A stretch of DNA of 64,000 nucleotides. It comes from Moraxellaceae bacterium. GTDB taxonomy: Bacteria > Pseudomonadota > Gammaproteobacteria > Pseudomonadales > Moraxellaceae. Made by a program: the position numbers and the translations under genes. Shown piece after piece: positions 28,586-38,319 of this stretch. The stretch covers positions 496,001 to 560,000 of the forward strand of contig JAUXVU010000023.1 in assembly GCA_030680295.1 (NCBI GenBank). Direction: 5' to 3'. The stretch's first letter is position 1. Each line of letters starts with the position of its first letter. The notes beneath the pieces were generated by a model. The model saw only the letters and a program-made list of their open reading frames with translations, was not told the DNA's origin and did no database searches.

Positions 28586-29038
28586 ATGACCGCCCTGCTC
28601 TATGTCCTCGTATTTATCGTAGGTGGTCTTGCTGGTTATGTGCTGGCAAAAAGACAAAGCCCGGACCGTCGTGTGCAGGATTTGGAGACATTGTTACGTG
28701 ACCTGCAAGCTCGTCATGACGGCTACGAGGCCCAAGTAAGCAGTCATTTCCATCAGACTGCATCGCATGTCAACAGCCTAACCACAGCCTATAAAGAATT
28801 ACATGAGCACTTAATGCAGGGAGCACAAACATTGTGTAACGACCCTAAACAGGCCATTGATGCCAACCCAGCAAAAGCGTTTGTACGTTTCGACGAAAAC
28901 AAAGAGATACAGCCACCTTTCTCGCCATACCACTACCCAGAACCTTTAGATGGCGACGAAATTAGTCCTCCTCGCGATTACGCCACCAAGCAGCCGGACG
29001 ACAAAGGCACTCTCGATGAGCGTTTTGGCTTTAAATAG
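28586..29038 (+). CDS. zapG: Z-ring associated membrane protein ZapG (DUF1043/YhcB)
   Basis: A 150-residue protein with an N-terminal membrane helix (about 4-22, LYVLVFIVGGLAGYVLA) and a long cytoplasmic helix (about 30-85) with the family motif VSSHFHQTASHVNSLTTAYKEL, here read as SSHFHQTA and TAYKELHEHL. In Escherichia YhcB/ZapG links the divisome and elongasome and affects envelope synthesis; it is encoded next to zapE there too. The ATG at 28586 has GGAG upstream. The C-terminal part (PRDYATKQ...) is a low-complexity tail. The 152 bases after it carry no gene; a small GCGTAA/TTACGC repeat lies there. Confidence 0.88.
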   Translation: MTALLYVLVFIVGGLAGYVLAKRQSPDRRVQDLETLLRDLQARHDGYEAQVSSHFHQTASHVNSLTTAYKELHEHLMQGAQTLCNDPKQAIDANPAKAFVRFDENKEIQPPFSPYHYPEPLDGDEISPPRDYATKQPDDKGTLDERFGFK

Positions 29039-29190
29039 CCACTAGTCTGCGACCAATCGATAGTAGTCAGCACATGCTCGACCTTACTTTGCGTAAGGCT
29101 TTACGCTAAACTTGCCCCCTGTATTTCTTGCTTGGGTCGTCGCGTCATGGATTGACCTAAGCCTTCCGCTGACCCGTTGAGGATATCATT

Positions 29191-31806
29191 GTGCTTGAAG
29201 CCTACCGTCAACATGCTGCTGAGCGCACTGCGCTTGGTGTGCCACCAAAACCACTCGATGAAGCCCAAGTTGCGGCGCTGGTTGAGTTACTGAAGAATCC
29301 ACCTGCTGGCGAAGAAGCATTTTTGGTGGACCTGCTGGAAAACCGTATTCCACCAGGCGTTGACCAAGCCGCTTATGTTAAAGCCGCATTTTTGGCCGCC
29401 ATCACCCAAGGTGCTGCAAGCTCCCCACTCATTAGCAAGCAACGTGCAGCCTTCCTATTAGGCACCATGTTAGGTGGTTATAACGTTGAGCCGCTGGTGA
29501 AATTGCTGGATGACGCCGAGCTGGCACCAACTGCCGCCGAAGCGCTGAAGAAAACCTTACTCGTTTTTGATGCCTTCCATGACGTGGAAGAAAAAGCAAA
29601 ATCTGGTAACGCGCATGCTAAAGCCATCATGCAATCATGGGCTGACGCAGAATGGTTCACTAGCCGCCCTGAAGTAGCCAAAGAAATTAAAGTCACCGTA
29701 TTCAAAGTGACTGGTGAAACCAACACGGACGACCTGTCACCTGCGCAAGACGCTTGGAGCCGCCCAGATATTCCTCTGCACGCTAACGCCATGCTGAAAA
29801 ATGCGCGCGAAGGCATCAACCCTGAAGTGCCGGGCGAAGTTGGTCCGATCAAGCAAATTGAAGCGTTGAAAGCAAAAGGCAATATCGTTGCTTATGTTGG
29901 TGACGTAGTTGGTACCGGTTCAAGCCGTAAATCAGCAACCAACTCGGTATTGTGGTTCACTGGTGACGACCTGCCATTCATCCCTAACAAGCGTGATGGC
30001 GGCGTATGCATCGGCTCTAAAATCGCTCCAATTTTCTTCAATACCATGGAAGATGCTGGTGCATTGCCAATCGAATTAGATGTTGGCGAAATGAACATGG
30101 GTGATGAAGTGGTTCTCCACATCAACCATGACACCGCCGAAGTGTCTGCCACCAAAGATGGTAAAGAAATTGCTAAAGCCCCGTTAAAAACGCCCGTACT
30201 GCTCGACGAAGTTCGTGCTGGTGGCCGCATCAACTTGATCATTGGTCGTGGCTTAACCAAAAAAGCACGTGAATCACTGGGTTTAGAGCCATCAACACTG
30301 TTCCGCTCACCGGTTCAGCCTTCTGACACTGGCAAAGGCTTCACGCAAGCGCAAAAAATGGTTGGTCGCGCCTGTGGTCTACCAGAAGGTCAAGGCGTAC
30401 GTCCTGGCACTTACTGTGAACCACACATGACCACCGTTGGCTCACAAGACACCACCGGCCCAATGACACGTGACGAACTGAAAGACTTAGCCTGCTTGGG
30501 CTTCTCTGCCGACCTCGTTATGCAGTCATTCTGTCACACGGCTGCGTATCCAAAGCCTGTTGACGTCAACACACACCACACGCTGCCAGACTTCATCATG
30601 AATCGTGGCGGTGTTTCACTGCGTCCTGGTGACGGCATCATCCACTCGTGGTTAAACCGCATGTTGCTGCCAGACACTGTTGGCACTGGCGGTGACTCAC
30701 ACACCCGTTTCCCGATTGGTATTTCGTTCCCAGCCGGTTCTGGTTTGGTGGCATTTGCTGCAGCTACCGGCGTTATGCCACTGGACATGCCAGAATCTGT
30801 TCTGGTGCGTTTCAAAGGCAAAATGCAGCCTGGCATTACCCTGCGTGACTTAGTTCATGCCATTCCATATGCCGCTATTCAACGTGGTGAATTAACCATC
30901 GAGAAAAAAGGCAAAAAGAACGTATTCAACGGTCGTATTCTGGAAATTGAAGGCTTGGAAGACCTCACCGTTGAACAAGCATTTGAGTTATCAGACGCCT
31001 CTGCCGAACGTTCTGCTGCAGGTTGCTCGATCACATTGAGTGAGAAGTCAGTTGCCGAGTACCTAACATCCAACATCACCATGCTGAAGTGGATGATCTC
31101 CAATGGTTATGGTGATGCCCGCACCATGGCTCGTCGTATTGTTGCCATGGAAAAATGGCTGGCTAATCCATCACTGTTACGTGCTGACAACGATGCTGAA
31201 TACGCCGCTGTTTACGAAATCGATCTGAACGACATCAAAGAACCGATTCTTTGCTGCCCTAACGATCCAGATGATGCCAAACCATTATCTGAAGTGGCTG
31301 GTCAGAAAATCGATGAAGTTTTCATTGGTTCATGTATGACCAACATTGGTCACTTCCGTGCCGCTGGCAAGCTGCTGGACAAGGTGCCAGGTGGCTCACT
31401 GACGACACGTCTGTGGATTGCTCCGCCAACCCGTATGGATGAGCACCAGCTGATGGAAGAAGGCTATTACAACATTTACGGTCGCGCCGGTGCACGCACT
31501 GAGATGCCCGGCTGCTCATTGTGCATGGGTAACCAAGCACGTGTTGCACCTAACTCTACCTGTGTGTCGACATCGACTCGTAACTTCCCGAACCGCTTAG
31601 GCCAAGGCGCTAATGTGTACTTAGCCTCTGCCGAGCTGGCTTCTGTTGCGGCGGTGATGGGTAAGTTACCAACCGTGGCTGAGTACATGGAATACGCAAA
31701 TCAAATTGATGCAATGGCCGATGATGTTTATCGCTACCTGAACTTCAACACGATGAGCGAATACACAGACCAAGCCGACAAGATCAACATGGCTCAGTTG
31801 ACTTAA
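29191..31806 (+). CDS. acnB: Aconitate hydratase B
   Basis: AcnB interconverts citrate and isocitrate in the TCA cycle and can also dehydrate 2-methylisocitrate. The 871-residue product is almost collinear with the Escherichia enzyme: N-terminal HEAT-like domain, swivel domain with [16 protein letters not shown] and [16 protein letters not shown], and the Fe-S core with [13 protein letters not shown] and [12 protein letters not shown] supplying the cluster cysteines. It uses GTG as start with TTGAGGA upstream. A strong terminator follows 18 bases after the stop. Confidence 0.99.
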   Translation: MLEAYRQHAAERTALGVPPKPLDEAQVAALVELLKNPPAGEEAFLVDLLENRIPPGVDQAAYVKAAFLAAITQGAASSPLISKQRAAFLLGTMLGGYNVEPLVKLLDDAELAPTAAEALKKTLLVFDAFHDVEEKAKSGNAHAKAIMQSWADAEWFTSRPEVAKEIKVTVFKVTGETNTDDLSPAQDAWSRPDIPLHANAMLKNAREGINPEVPGEVGPIKQIEALKAKGNIVAYVGDVVGTGSSRKSATNSVLWFTGDDLPFIPNKRDGGVCIGSKIAPIFFNTMEDAGALPIELDVGEMNMGDEVVLHINHDTAEVSATKDGKEIAKAPLKTPVLLDEVRAGGRINLIIGRGLTKKARESLGLEPSTLFRSPVQPSDTGKGFTQAQKMVGRACGLPEGQGVRPGTYCEPHMTTVGSQDTTGPMTRDELKDLACLGFSADLVMQSFCHTAAYPKPVDVNTHHTLPDFIMNRGGVSLRPGDGIIHSWLNRMLLPDTVGTGGDSHTRFPIGISFPAGSGLVAFAAATGVMPLDMPESVLVRFKGKMQPGITLRDLVHAIPYAAIQRGELTIEKKGKKNVFNGRILEIEGLEDLTVEQAFELSDASAERSAAGCSITLSEKSVAEYLTSNITMLKWMISNGYGDARTMARRIVAMEKWLANPSLLRADNDAEYAAVYEIDLNDIKEPILCCPNDPDDAKPLSEVAGQKIDEVFIGSCMTNIGHFRAAGKLLDKVPGGSLTTRLWIAPPTRMDEHQLMEEGYYNIYGRAGARTEMPGCSLCMGNQARVAPNSTCVSTSTRNFPNRLGQGANVYLASAELASVAAVMGKLPTVAEYMEYANQIDAMADDVYRYLNFNTMSEYTDQADKINMAQLT

Positions 31807-31824
31807 GCTTGCTGCTGTTGTGAT

Positions 31825-31857
31825 AAAAAGCCCGGACCTGTTCCGGGCTTTTTGTTT
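31825..31857 (+). terminator. Intrinsic terminator of acnB
   Basis: Perfect stem with arms AAAAAGCCCGGA/TCCGGGCTTTTT around a 4-base loop, followed by GTTT. Located right after acnB. Confidence 0.92.
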
Positions 31858-31972
31858 GGGCCGGTATAGACATGTGCAGATGACGGTTTTGGTCAACACA
31901 GTCGGTCATTGACGACAGCGCCTAGCCTGCTAGATTGGTGCGACTAATCAGTCACCAATAGGTAATGCACCC

Positions 31973-32845
31973 GTGAATGTCAGTCCTACACTAATAAAAT
32001 ATCAATGGCATAACATCAGCACCATGGCACTTGGTGCGGTGTATGCCTTTAACCCGCTGAAGAAAAAAGGCTTTCGCCCCTGCGTGGAGCAATTGGATGC
32101 GCCAGCAGACAGCCTAGTGGATGCTTTTGCCAGCTGGGTAAACGCTCCCGAAGCTCGTTATCAGCATCATGTACCGCCAGCGCTCATTACCAGTCAGGCA
32201 GCCCTTGCAATCATCGCCAAGCTCACCATGCAAGCGCCCTACCCCATGCTAAATGTGCTTAACCAAGGTGTACGCATTAGCTTTAACGCACCAGTCCCCA
32301 GAGGCGAAGCATTACATTTAGCCGGCGAGCTGTTAGATGCCAGCGATGATGGTTACCGTGCTCGTGTGCATGGACGTGTTCATGTCAGCACTTCTAGCAC
32401 AGTGAATGCCTTAGTGATTGAGTCGATTGCAGCGGTGCCGCTAAAACCACGGCCAACATCAAATGAACCAGCCAAAACACGTCGCAGCGACTGGCTTACC
32501 ATTAATAGTTGGCAGGCTGATGCTAATGAAGGTCGCCGTTTTTTTTACCTAACCGGTGACTTCAACCCCATCCACACCTTGCCACTCGTCGCACGCAATA
32601 CTCGTTTTAAGGGTTGCATCATGCACGGTTATGGCAGTGTTAGTCAGATCATCGAAGCCCTGCAAAATCATGGCATCAAACTATCAGTCATTGATCTGCG
32701 TTTTATCCGCCCAGTCCCACTACCCAGCCCTGAGTTATTAATTCAGACCGCCGAAAGTGCTAATGACGACGGCAGCTGGGATGTTCGTTTAAGTGACCAT
32801 GCCGGACAGGTTTATCAGGCCGGCTATTTTATTCCTGCTAAGTAA
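31973..32845 (+). CDS. MaoC-like hotdog-fold protein (probable enoyl-CoA hydratase 2 type)
   Basis: A 290-residue protein whose C-terminal half has the hydratase-2 motif: FYLTGDFNPIHTLPLVA (about 191-207) with the Asp and His of the (R)-enoyl-CoA hydratase/MaoC active site, then FKGCIMHGYGS. The N-terminal half looks like a second, degenerate hotdog repeat. Reaction inferred: hydration of trans-2-enoyl-CoA or dehydration of 3-hydroxyacyl-CoA. It begins with GTG preceded by AGGT, and its stop overlaps the next thiolase start (TAATG), placing it at the head of a three-gene operon with two thiolases. Confidence 0.8.
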   Translation: MNVSPTLIKYQWHNISTMALGAVYAFNPLKKKGFRPCVEQLDAPADSLVDAFASWVNAPEARYQHHVPPALITSQAALAIIAKLTMQAPYPMLNVLNQGVRISFNAPVPRGEALHLAGELLDASDDGYRARVHGRVHVSTSSTVNALVIESIAAVPLKPRPTSNEPAKTRRSDWLTINSWQADANEGRRFFYLTGDFNPIHTLPLVARNTRFKGCIMHGYGSVSQIIEALQNHGIKLSVIDLRFIRPVPLPSPELLIQTAESANDDGSWDVRLSDHAGQVYQAGYFIPAK

Positions 32846-34155
32846 TGAGTAATGCCATGAAACACCCTGAGTTATGTCCCGTCATTGTGGCTGGCGTGCG
32901 TACGCCATTTTTAGATAGTGCCGGTTTGTATACCGAACTAATGAGTTATGAGTTAGGCGCCGAAGTCATTCGTAGCCTGTTGGCAAAAACGGGGGTTAAC
33001 GGTGATGAAGTTGACCTCGTGATTATGGGCACCGTGTTACATGAGGTGGAGACAACCAACGTCGCACGCGAGGCCATGTTGGCGGCGGGCATGCCCAGCC
33101 GTGTTCCTGCCTATACCGTGGCGATGGCAGGCATTTCCCCTAATGTCGGCGTGATGAATATTTGTGACCAGATTCGCTTGGGCCGAATTCAGACTGGCAT
33201 TGCCAGTGGTACCGAAAACTTCTCGGACGTACCCGTTCGTTTATCTCAGAAAATTCGTCGCAGCCTGATGCAAATTCGTCAAAACAAGGACAGTAAGGCC
33301 CGCCTTGCCGTTCTGGCCAGCTTACGCCCTAGTGACCTGAGCCTAGACATTCCGGACGGCAGCGACTACACCACGGGCATGACCATGGGTGTAGCCTGTG
33401 AAGCGATGGTGAAAAAATTTGGCTTAAGCCGCCAAGCCTGTGATGAGTTCACGGCACGCTCGCACGCCAACGCCATCAGTGCCACTCAGGCTGGCCATTA
33501 CGCGGCCCAAATCAGCCCGGTGCAAGTTGATAAGCAACGTGTAGCCGAGTTTGACAATACACCGCGCAAAGACGCCACCGCCGAGCGCTTAAGTAAATTA
33601 AAACCGGTGTTTGATAAAAAGCACGGCATCATTACCGCGGGCACTGCATCACGTTTTACTGATGGTGCTGCGGCGTTGCTAATTACCAGCATGGCGCAGG
33701 CGAATAAGCAGCAGCTCACACCACTCGCCATCGTGCAAGACTATGTGCTAACCGGTGTTGATAGCCTAGAAGAAGAGATGTTGTTAGGCCCCGCCATGTC
33801 CATCCCCAAGCTGTTGCAACGTAATCAGCTGAGCTATGACGATATTGAAGTCTGGGAAATTCATGAGGCCTTTGCAGCACAAGTTTTGATTAACCTGGCC
33901 TGTATGGCCGACCGAGACTTTGTCACTGAACGCTTAGGTGCTGAGTACCCATCGGGTGAGGTTAATCGTGACCAGCTCAATAGCTGGGGTGGCTCCCTAG
34001 CCTTGGGCAATCCCTTTGCAGCCACTGGCGGTCGGTTATTTATGACCGCTGCTCAACGCCTACAACATAGTGGTGCCCGTTATGCGGTAATTTCAACCTG
34101 TGCCGGTGGCGGCCTAGGTGCAGCCATTTTGTTAGAAAACCCTAATCCACGATAA
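32845..34155 (+). CDS. Thiolase-fold protein lacking the catalytic Cys and GHP His (probable pseudo-thiolase)
   Basis: This 436-residue protein aligns over its whole length with trifunctional-enzyme beta-subunit/FadI thiolases (VRTPF, GMTMGVACE, KLKPVFDKKHGIITAGTASRFTDGAA, HEAFAAQV, CAGGGLGAA). Yet the nucleophile position reads AYTVAMAGISPN, with Gly96 where thiolases have Cys, and the GHPFGATG motif reads GNPFAATGG, with Asn389 for the base His. His340 (HEAF) and Cys419 (CAGGG) remain. Each change is one base from the functional codon and the frame is open, so the gene is kept but classical thiolysis is unlikely. It may be a structural partner of the intact thiolase downstream, or catalyse another reaction. 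Confidence 0.85.
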   Translation: MSNAMKHPELCPVIVAGVRTPFLDSAGLYTELMSYELGAEVIRSLLAKTGVNGDEVDLVIMGTVLHEVETTNVAREAMLAAGMPSRVPAYTVAMAGISPNVGVMNICDQIRLGRIQTGIASGTENFSDVPVRLSQKIRRSLMQIRQNKDSKARLAVLASLRPSDLSLDIPDGSDYTTGMTMGVACEAMVKKFGLSRQACDEFTARSHANAISATQAGHYAAQISPVQVDKQRVAEFDNTPRKDATAERLSKLKPVFDKKHGIITAGTASRFTDGAAALLITSMAQANKQQLTPLAIVQDYVLTGVDSLEEEMLLGPAMSIPKLLQRNQLSYDDIEVWEIHEAFAAQVLINLACMADRDFVTERLGAEYPSGEVNRDQLNSWGGSLALGNPFAATGGRLFMTAAQRLQHSGARYAVISTCAGGGLGAAILLENPNPR

Positions 34156-34167
34156 AACGAGAACATC

Positions 34168-35466
34168 ATGAATCAACGTCAGCACTTACATAATTACCGT
34201 GGCCGCATCGCCATCGTGGATGGTCTACGCACACCGTTTGCCCGTATCGCCACTCATTACCGTGATTTAAGCGCGATTGACCTAGGCGCCATTGCCGTCA
34301 AAGAGCTAATGCAGCGCAATGCCCTGCAAGCAAAAGATATTGATCAGCTAGTGTATGGCATGACCGTGATGATTCCAGAAGCGCCGTTTATTGCGCGGGA
34401 AGTCGCTCTTCAGTTAGGCATGAATGATGTCGACGCCTACTCGATTACACGTGCCTGCGCGACTAGCTTTCAGACGGTCGCCAGTGCTGCAGAAAGCATT
34501 TTAGCGGGCAGCGCCAACGTGGTGATTGCTGGTGGCACCGACTCCACCAGCAGTGTGCGACTACCCATGTCGCCACACTTTTCAGCCACCCTACGTGATG
34601 TCAGTTTTGCTAAGACCCTACCCCAGCGTTTAAAGCTGTTGGCCAAGTTACGTGCCAGCGACTTACTACCACAGCAACCTTCTATTACCGAATTTTCCGT
34701 CGGTGAGACCATGGGTCAAAGCACGGAAAAAATGGTCAAAAAATGGGGTATTTCACGCGCCGAACAAGACGACCTTGCCCACGCCTCACACAGCAATGCC
34801 GCCAATGCTTGGCAAGAAGGCCGTATGGATAAACAAGTCATGCGTGTTGATCTTGCCTCGGGGCCATTAAAAAATGACAACTTAGTCCGCAAACAATCTG
34901 TACGCAGCAGCTACGACAAGTTAAGGCCGGTGTTTGATGCTGAGCATGGCAGCGTTACCGCTGGCAACTCCAGCCCGCTCACCGACGGCGCATCAGCCTT
35001 ATTATTGATGAGTGAAGCGCAGGCCCGCGCGGAAGGACGCGAAGTGCTGGGTTATATTCGCTCGTTTGCCTTTGCCGCCAAAACGCCACAAGACGACTTG
35101 TTAATGGGTCCCGTACATGCCGCCCCCTTGGCTTTAGATCGTGCCGGCATCAGCCTCAATGACCTCACCATTATTGATATGCACGAAGCCTTTGCTGGGC
35201 AAGTTGCCTGCAACCTAAAAGGGTTAGCCAGTGATGAATACGCGCGCACGGTGCTAGGTCGTAATAAAGCCATTGGTGAAATCAATCGCGACATTCTTAA
35301 CGTGAACGGCGGCAGTTTGGCGTTTGGCCACCCCTTTGGTGCTACAGGTGCTCGTGTCATTGCACAAACGCTTTATGAACTAAAGCGACGCGGTGGTGGG
35401 TTGTCACTGACCACCGCCTGTGCCGCCGGTGGTATTGGTGCCGCCATGGTGCTGGAAGTCGATTAA
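34168..35466 (+). CDS. fadI: 3-ketoacyl-CoA thiolase, FadI type
   Basis: A 432-residue thiolase close to Escherichia FadI (IAIVDGLRTPFAR, PEAPFIAREVAL, RACATSFQTVASAAES, KLRPVFDAEHGSVTAGNSSPLTDGA in two parts). All catalytic residues are present: Cys97 in TRACATSF, His in MHEAFAGQ, His in GHPFGATGAR and Cys in CAAGGIG. It cleaves 3-ketoacyl-CoA with CoA in beta-oxidation. It follows the pseudo-thiolase by 12 bases in one operon. The usual partner FadJ is not in the window. Confidence 0.88.
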   Translation: MNQRQHLHNYRGRIAIVDGLRTPFARIATHYRDLSAIDLGAIAVKELMQRNALQAKDIDQLVYGMTVMIPEAPFIAREVALQLGMNDVDAYSITRACATSFQTVASAAESILAGSANVVIAGGTDSTSSVRLPMSPHFSATLRDVSFAKTLPQRLKLLAKLRASDLLPQQPSITEFSVGETMGQSTEKMVKKWGISRAEQDDLAHASHSNAANAWQEGRMDKQVMRVDLASGPLKNDNLVRKQSVRSSYDKLRPVFDAEHGSVTAGNSSPLTDGASALLLMSEAQARAEGREVLGYIRSFAFAAKTPQDDLLMGPVHAAPLALDRAGISLNDLTIIDMHEAFAGQVACNLKGLASDEYARTVLGRNKAIGEINRDILNVNGGSLAFGHPFGATGARVIAQTLYELKRRGGGLSLTTACAAGGIGAAMVLEVD

Positions 35467-35475
35467 TCATCAGAT

Positions 35476-35508
35476 AAAAAAAGCCCGGTTATGTCGCCAT
35501 AACCGGGC
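35476..35508 (-). terminator. Terminator of the symporter operon
   Basis: Perfect 11-bp stem (arms GCCCGGTTATG/CATAACCGGGC, 4-base loop) followed on the minus strand by seven T. It lies between convergent fadI and the symporter gene and lacks a T tract on the plus strand. Confidence 0.88.
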
Positions 35509-35534
35509 CAACTCATCACTGTTTAAGCGTGTTA

Positions 35535-37244
35535 TTAATGGTGTGTTGCAGAGCCTGCACCGCGCGGTACACGAATGCTATCAACCAACTCTTGGATATG
35601 CTGTGGCGGTGCCGCGAAGAATCGGCTGACAACCAGTGCTACACCAAAGTTAATCAACATACCGACCGTGCCAATACCTTCAGGCGAGATGCCAAACAAC
35701 CAGTTCTCAGGAATATTGGCCGCCATTGGTGTCATGATAATGCCCTTGAAGTACAGAATATAACCGATGGTAAAGCTCAAACCAGCCACCATGCCCGCAA
35801 TGGCACCAGCACTATTCATGCGTTTGTAGAAGATGCCCATGACAATGGTTGGGAAGAACGAGGCCGCCGCTAAGCCGAAGGCAAACGCCACCACCTCGGC
35901 CACAAACCCAGGCGGATAGATGCCTAAAAGACCCGCCACCACCACGGCCGCGGTAGCCGCCAACCTAGCGTATAACAGCTCTTGTTTTTCGCTAATATTA
36001 GGCATCACCACTTTCTTTAACAGATCGTGAGAGATCGCCGCTGAAATCACCAATAACAAACCCGCTGCCGTAGACAATGCTGCGGCCAAGGCCCCCGCCG
36101 CCACCAAGGCAATCACCCAAGCTGGCAAATTGGCAATTTCTGGATTGGCCAATACCATGATGTCGCGGTCAATGGTCATTTCATTGCGCTCGTCATTGGC
36201 ATAGAACATACGACCATCTTCGTTCTTGTCTTCCCATTTAATGAGCTTGGTTTTTTCCCAGTTTTTGATCCACTCAGGCGCTTGCTCATAAAGCGTACCC
36301 TGCTTATCTGCACCATTGATCGTTTCAATCATGTTGACGCGAGCAAAGGCTGCAACAGCAGGCGCCGTGGTGTACATGATGGCAATAAACAGGATAGCCC
36401 AGCAGGCAGAACGACGTGCATCACGCACTTTTGGCACGGTGAAGAAACGCACAATCACATGTGGCAAACCAGCCGTACCCACCATCAAGGCAAAGGCAAT
36501 GGCGAAAACGTCTATCGTGCTCTTAGTACCAGAGGTATAGGCGTTAAAGCCCAACTCCACACTTAACCCATCCAGCTTTTGTAGCAAATACGTGCCATCT
36601 GCCATGGTGCTACCAAAACCCACCTGTGGAATCACATGACCCGTCATCAACATAGAGATGAAAATTGCCGGCACCATATAGGCAAAAATCAACACACAGT
36701 ACTGCGCCACTTGGGTGTAGGTAATACCTTTCATGCCGCCTAATACCGCATAGGCCAACACAATCGCCATACCAATAATGACACCGGTGGTGATATCTAC
36801 TTCAAGGAAGCGCGAGAAGACGATACCCACCCCACGCATTTGGCCAGCCACATAGGTAAACGACACAAAAATGGCGCAAACCACAGCGACTAAACGAGCG
36901 GTATCGGAGTAGTAACGATCACCAACAAAGTCAGGCACGGTGAACTTGCCAAACTTACGTAGATATGGCGCCAGCATAAGTGCCAGCAATACATAACCAC
37001 CGGTCCAACCTAATAGATAAACCGCACCGTCATAACCTTGGAAAGAAATTAAACCCGCCATGGAAATGAAAGAGGCCGCTGACATCCAGTCGGCAGCAGT
37101 TGCCATACCGTTAGTAACCGGGTGCACGCCGCCACCTGCCACATAATAATCTTTGGTTGATCCCACACGCGCCCAAATCGCAATGCCGATATAGAGCGAA
37201 AATGACAGACCAACAATAATGTATGTCCAAATTTGTACTGACAT
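35535..37244 (-). CDS. Sodium:solute symporter, ActP-like (acetate/short monocarboxylate)
   Basis: A 569-residue SSS-family transporter with about 13 membrane helices. Features: KDYYVAGGGVHPVTNGMATAADWMSAASFI near the N terminus, GLPHVIVRFFTVP, and AALSTAAGLLLVISAAISHD with sodium-site serines. A hydrophilic insert of about 60 residues (NGADKQGTLYEQAPEWIKNW and on) between helices matches the VC_2705-type subfamily that is encoded with DUF4212 proteins. Likely substrate acetate or related acids; not proven. Three bases after the DUF4212 gene. Confidence 0.85.
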   Translation of the reverse strand: MSVQIWTYIIVGLSFSLYIGIAIWARVGSTKDYYVAGGGVHPVTNGMATAADWMSAASFISMAGLISFQGYDGAVYLLGWTGGYVLLALMLAPYLRKFGKFTVPDFVGDRYYSDTARLVAVVCAIFVSFTYVAGQMRGVGIVFSRFLEVDITTGVIIGMAIVLAYAVLGGMKGITYTQVAQYCVLIFAYMVPAIFISMLMTGHVIPQVGFGSTMADGTYLLQKLDGLSVELGFNAYTSGTKSTIDVFAIAFALMVGTAGLPHVIVRFFTVPKVRDARRSACWAILFIAIMYTTAPAVAAFARVNMIETINGADKQGTLYEQAPEWIKNWEKTKLIKWEDKNEDGRMFYANDERNEMTIDRDIMVLANPEIANLPAWVIALVAAGALAAALSTAAGLLLVISAAISHDLLKKVVMPNISEKQELLYARLAATAAVVVAGLLGIYPPGFVAEVVAFAFGLAAASFFPTIVMGIFYKRMNSAGAIAGMVAGLSFTIGYILYFKGIIMTPMAANIPENWLFGISPEGIGTVGMLINFGVALVVSRFFAAPPQHIQELVDSIRVPRGAGSATHH

Positions 37245-37247
37245 GGT

Positions 37248-37514
37248 CTAGTCCTCGTGTACGTCAAATTCACGATCTAGGCGATTCATTCGCCAAGCGT
37301 AAAAAAAAGTAATTAGTACAAACACAACAATGGCGCCCTGCTGTGCGAACCAAAAGCCAAGTTTGAAGCCAAAAAACTCGAACTGATTTAATGCTTCTGC
37401 AAAGAAGATGCTGGCGCCAAAGCCAAAAATGGCCCAGACCGCTAAACAGCCGGTCATGATGCGCAAATTGACCTTCCAATAGGCTTGGGGACTTTTGTTG
37501 CCGGTTTCTTTCAT
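37248..37514 (-). CDS. DUF4212 small membrane protein, symporter partner
   Basis: An 88-residue protein with two membrane helices (about 16-38 and 50-70) and the DUF4212 pattern YWKVNLRIMTGCLAVWAIFGFG (shown in part) and FWFAQQGAIVVFV. The family is nearly always encoded directly before VC_2705-type symporters, as here, and is thought to be an accessory subunit. CCGGAG precedes the start. The 175 bases upstream, shared with the divergent YSC84 gene, carry no gene. Confidence 0.88.
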   Translation of the reverse strand: MKETGNKSPQAYWKVNLRIMTGCLAVWAIFGFGASIFFAEALNQFEFFGFKLGFWFAQQGAIVVFVLITFFYAWRMNRLDREFDVHED

Positions 37515-37689
37515 GATTGTCTACTCCGGAGGTGATTTAACACCTGCAACAGTAGACTTTAGCGATGCAATTGGCAGTGCGACTTTGGTAGGGGGGAATA
37601 GGCTATTTTCAACTAAGCGACCAAACGCACTAACCAATTTGATCGGCCAGCGTTATATGAAGTCCTAATGATCAGAAAGGCAGCACAAG

Positions 37690-38253
37690 ATGAAAACTAT
37701 TAAGCCCATCGCTTTATCAATTGCTCTTGGCCTTACCGCTATCAGCCCACTCATGTTAGTCACTCAAGTTGCCTATGCTGCCAGTGCCGAAGACCTTAAC
37801 CGTGACGCAGCACAAGCATTGGAAAAACTCTATAAAACCAACCCAGTTGCAGCAGACTTAGGCAAACGTGCTCATACCGTTTTAGTGTTTCCCAATATCG
37901 TCAAAGCTGGCCTAATTTTTGGCGGTAGTTATGGCGAAGGGGTTCACTTCAAGGCAGGCAAAGTAGCTAACTATTACAACTCAGTTTCAGCATCTTGGGG
38001 CTTACAAGCTGGCGCACAATCGTATGGTTATGCCATGTTCTTGATGAACGAAACTGCAACTAACTTCTTAGAGCGCAGTAAAGGCTGGGAAGTAGGTGTT
38101 GGCCCAACAGTTGTTGTCGTCAATGAAGGTGTGGCTGCCAGCCTAAACACTACAACACTAAGCAGTGATGCTTACGCGTTTGTCTTTGATCAGCAGGGCT
38201 TAATGGCCAGTCTTAGTATTGAGGGCAGCAAAATTTCCGTCATTAGTCGCTAA
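37690..38253 (+). CDS. YSC84/SYLF-domain lipid-binding protein, secreted
   Basis: A 187-residue protein with a Sec signal peptide (cleavage likely after VAYA) and a single SYLF (YSC84) domain: VLVFPNIVKAGLIFGGSYGEGV, here VLVFPNIVKAGLIFGG, GLQAGAQSYGYAMFLMNE and VGVGPTVVVVNEG. The fold binds phosphoinositides in eukaryotes; bacterial members are periplasmic and of unknown function. Monocistronic, divergent from the symporter operon, with GAAAGG ahead of the start and a terminator after. Confidence 0.88.
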   Translation: MKTIKPIALSIALGLTAISPLMLVTQVAYAASAEDLNRDAAQALEKLYKTNPVAADLGKRAHTVLVFPNIVKAGLIFGGSYGEGVHFKAGKVANYYNSVSASWGLQAGAQSYGYAMFLMNETATNFLERSKGWEVGVGPTVVVVNEGVAASLNTTTLSSDAYAFVFDQQGLMASLSIEGSKISVISR

Positions 38254-38275
38254 TACGGTAGTTTGCTAATTACAT

Positions 38276-38309
38276 AAAAAAGCCCGGTCATTATGGCCGG
38301 GCTTTTTTT
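38276..38309. terminator. Bidirectional terminator between YSC84 gene and rhlB
   Basis: Stem with arms AAAAAAGCCCGG/CCGGGCTTTTTT and a short loop, with A and T runs on both sides, serving both convergent genes. Confidence 0.92.
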
Positions 38310-38319
38310 CTTCTAGCGC

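Noticed and set aside
29060-29130. Possible acnB promoter TTACTT-17-TAAACT
   Set aside because: The -10 box is fair but the -35 box is poor; not strong enough to list as a feature.
35467-35534. Terminator for the plus-strand thiolase operon
   Set aside because: The hairpin there has its T run only on the minus strand, so it is assigned to the symporter gene.
37555-37600. Possible sigma-54 promoter before the DUF4212-symporter operon
   Set aside because: A CGCAC...TTGCA pattern is seen on the minus strand, but the key GG is CG and the spacing to GC is one base too long.
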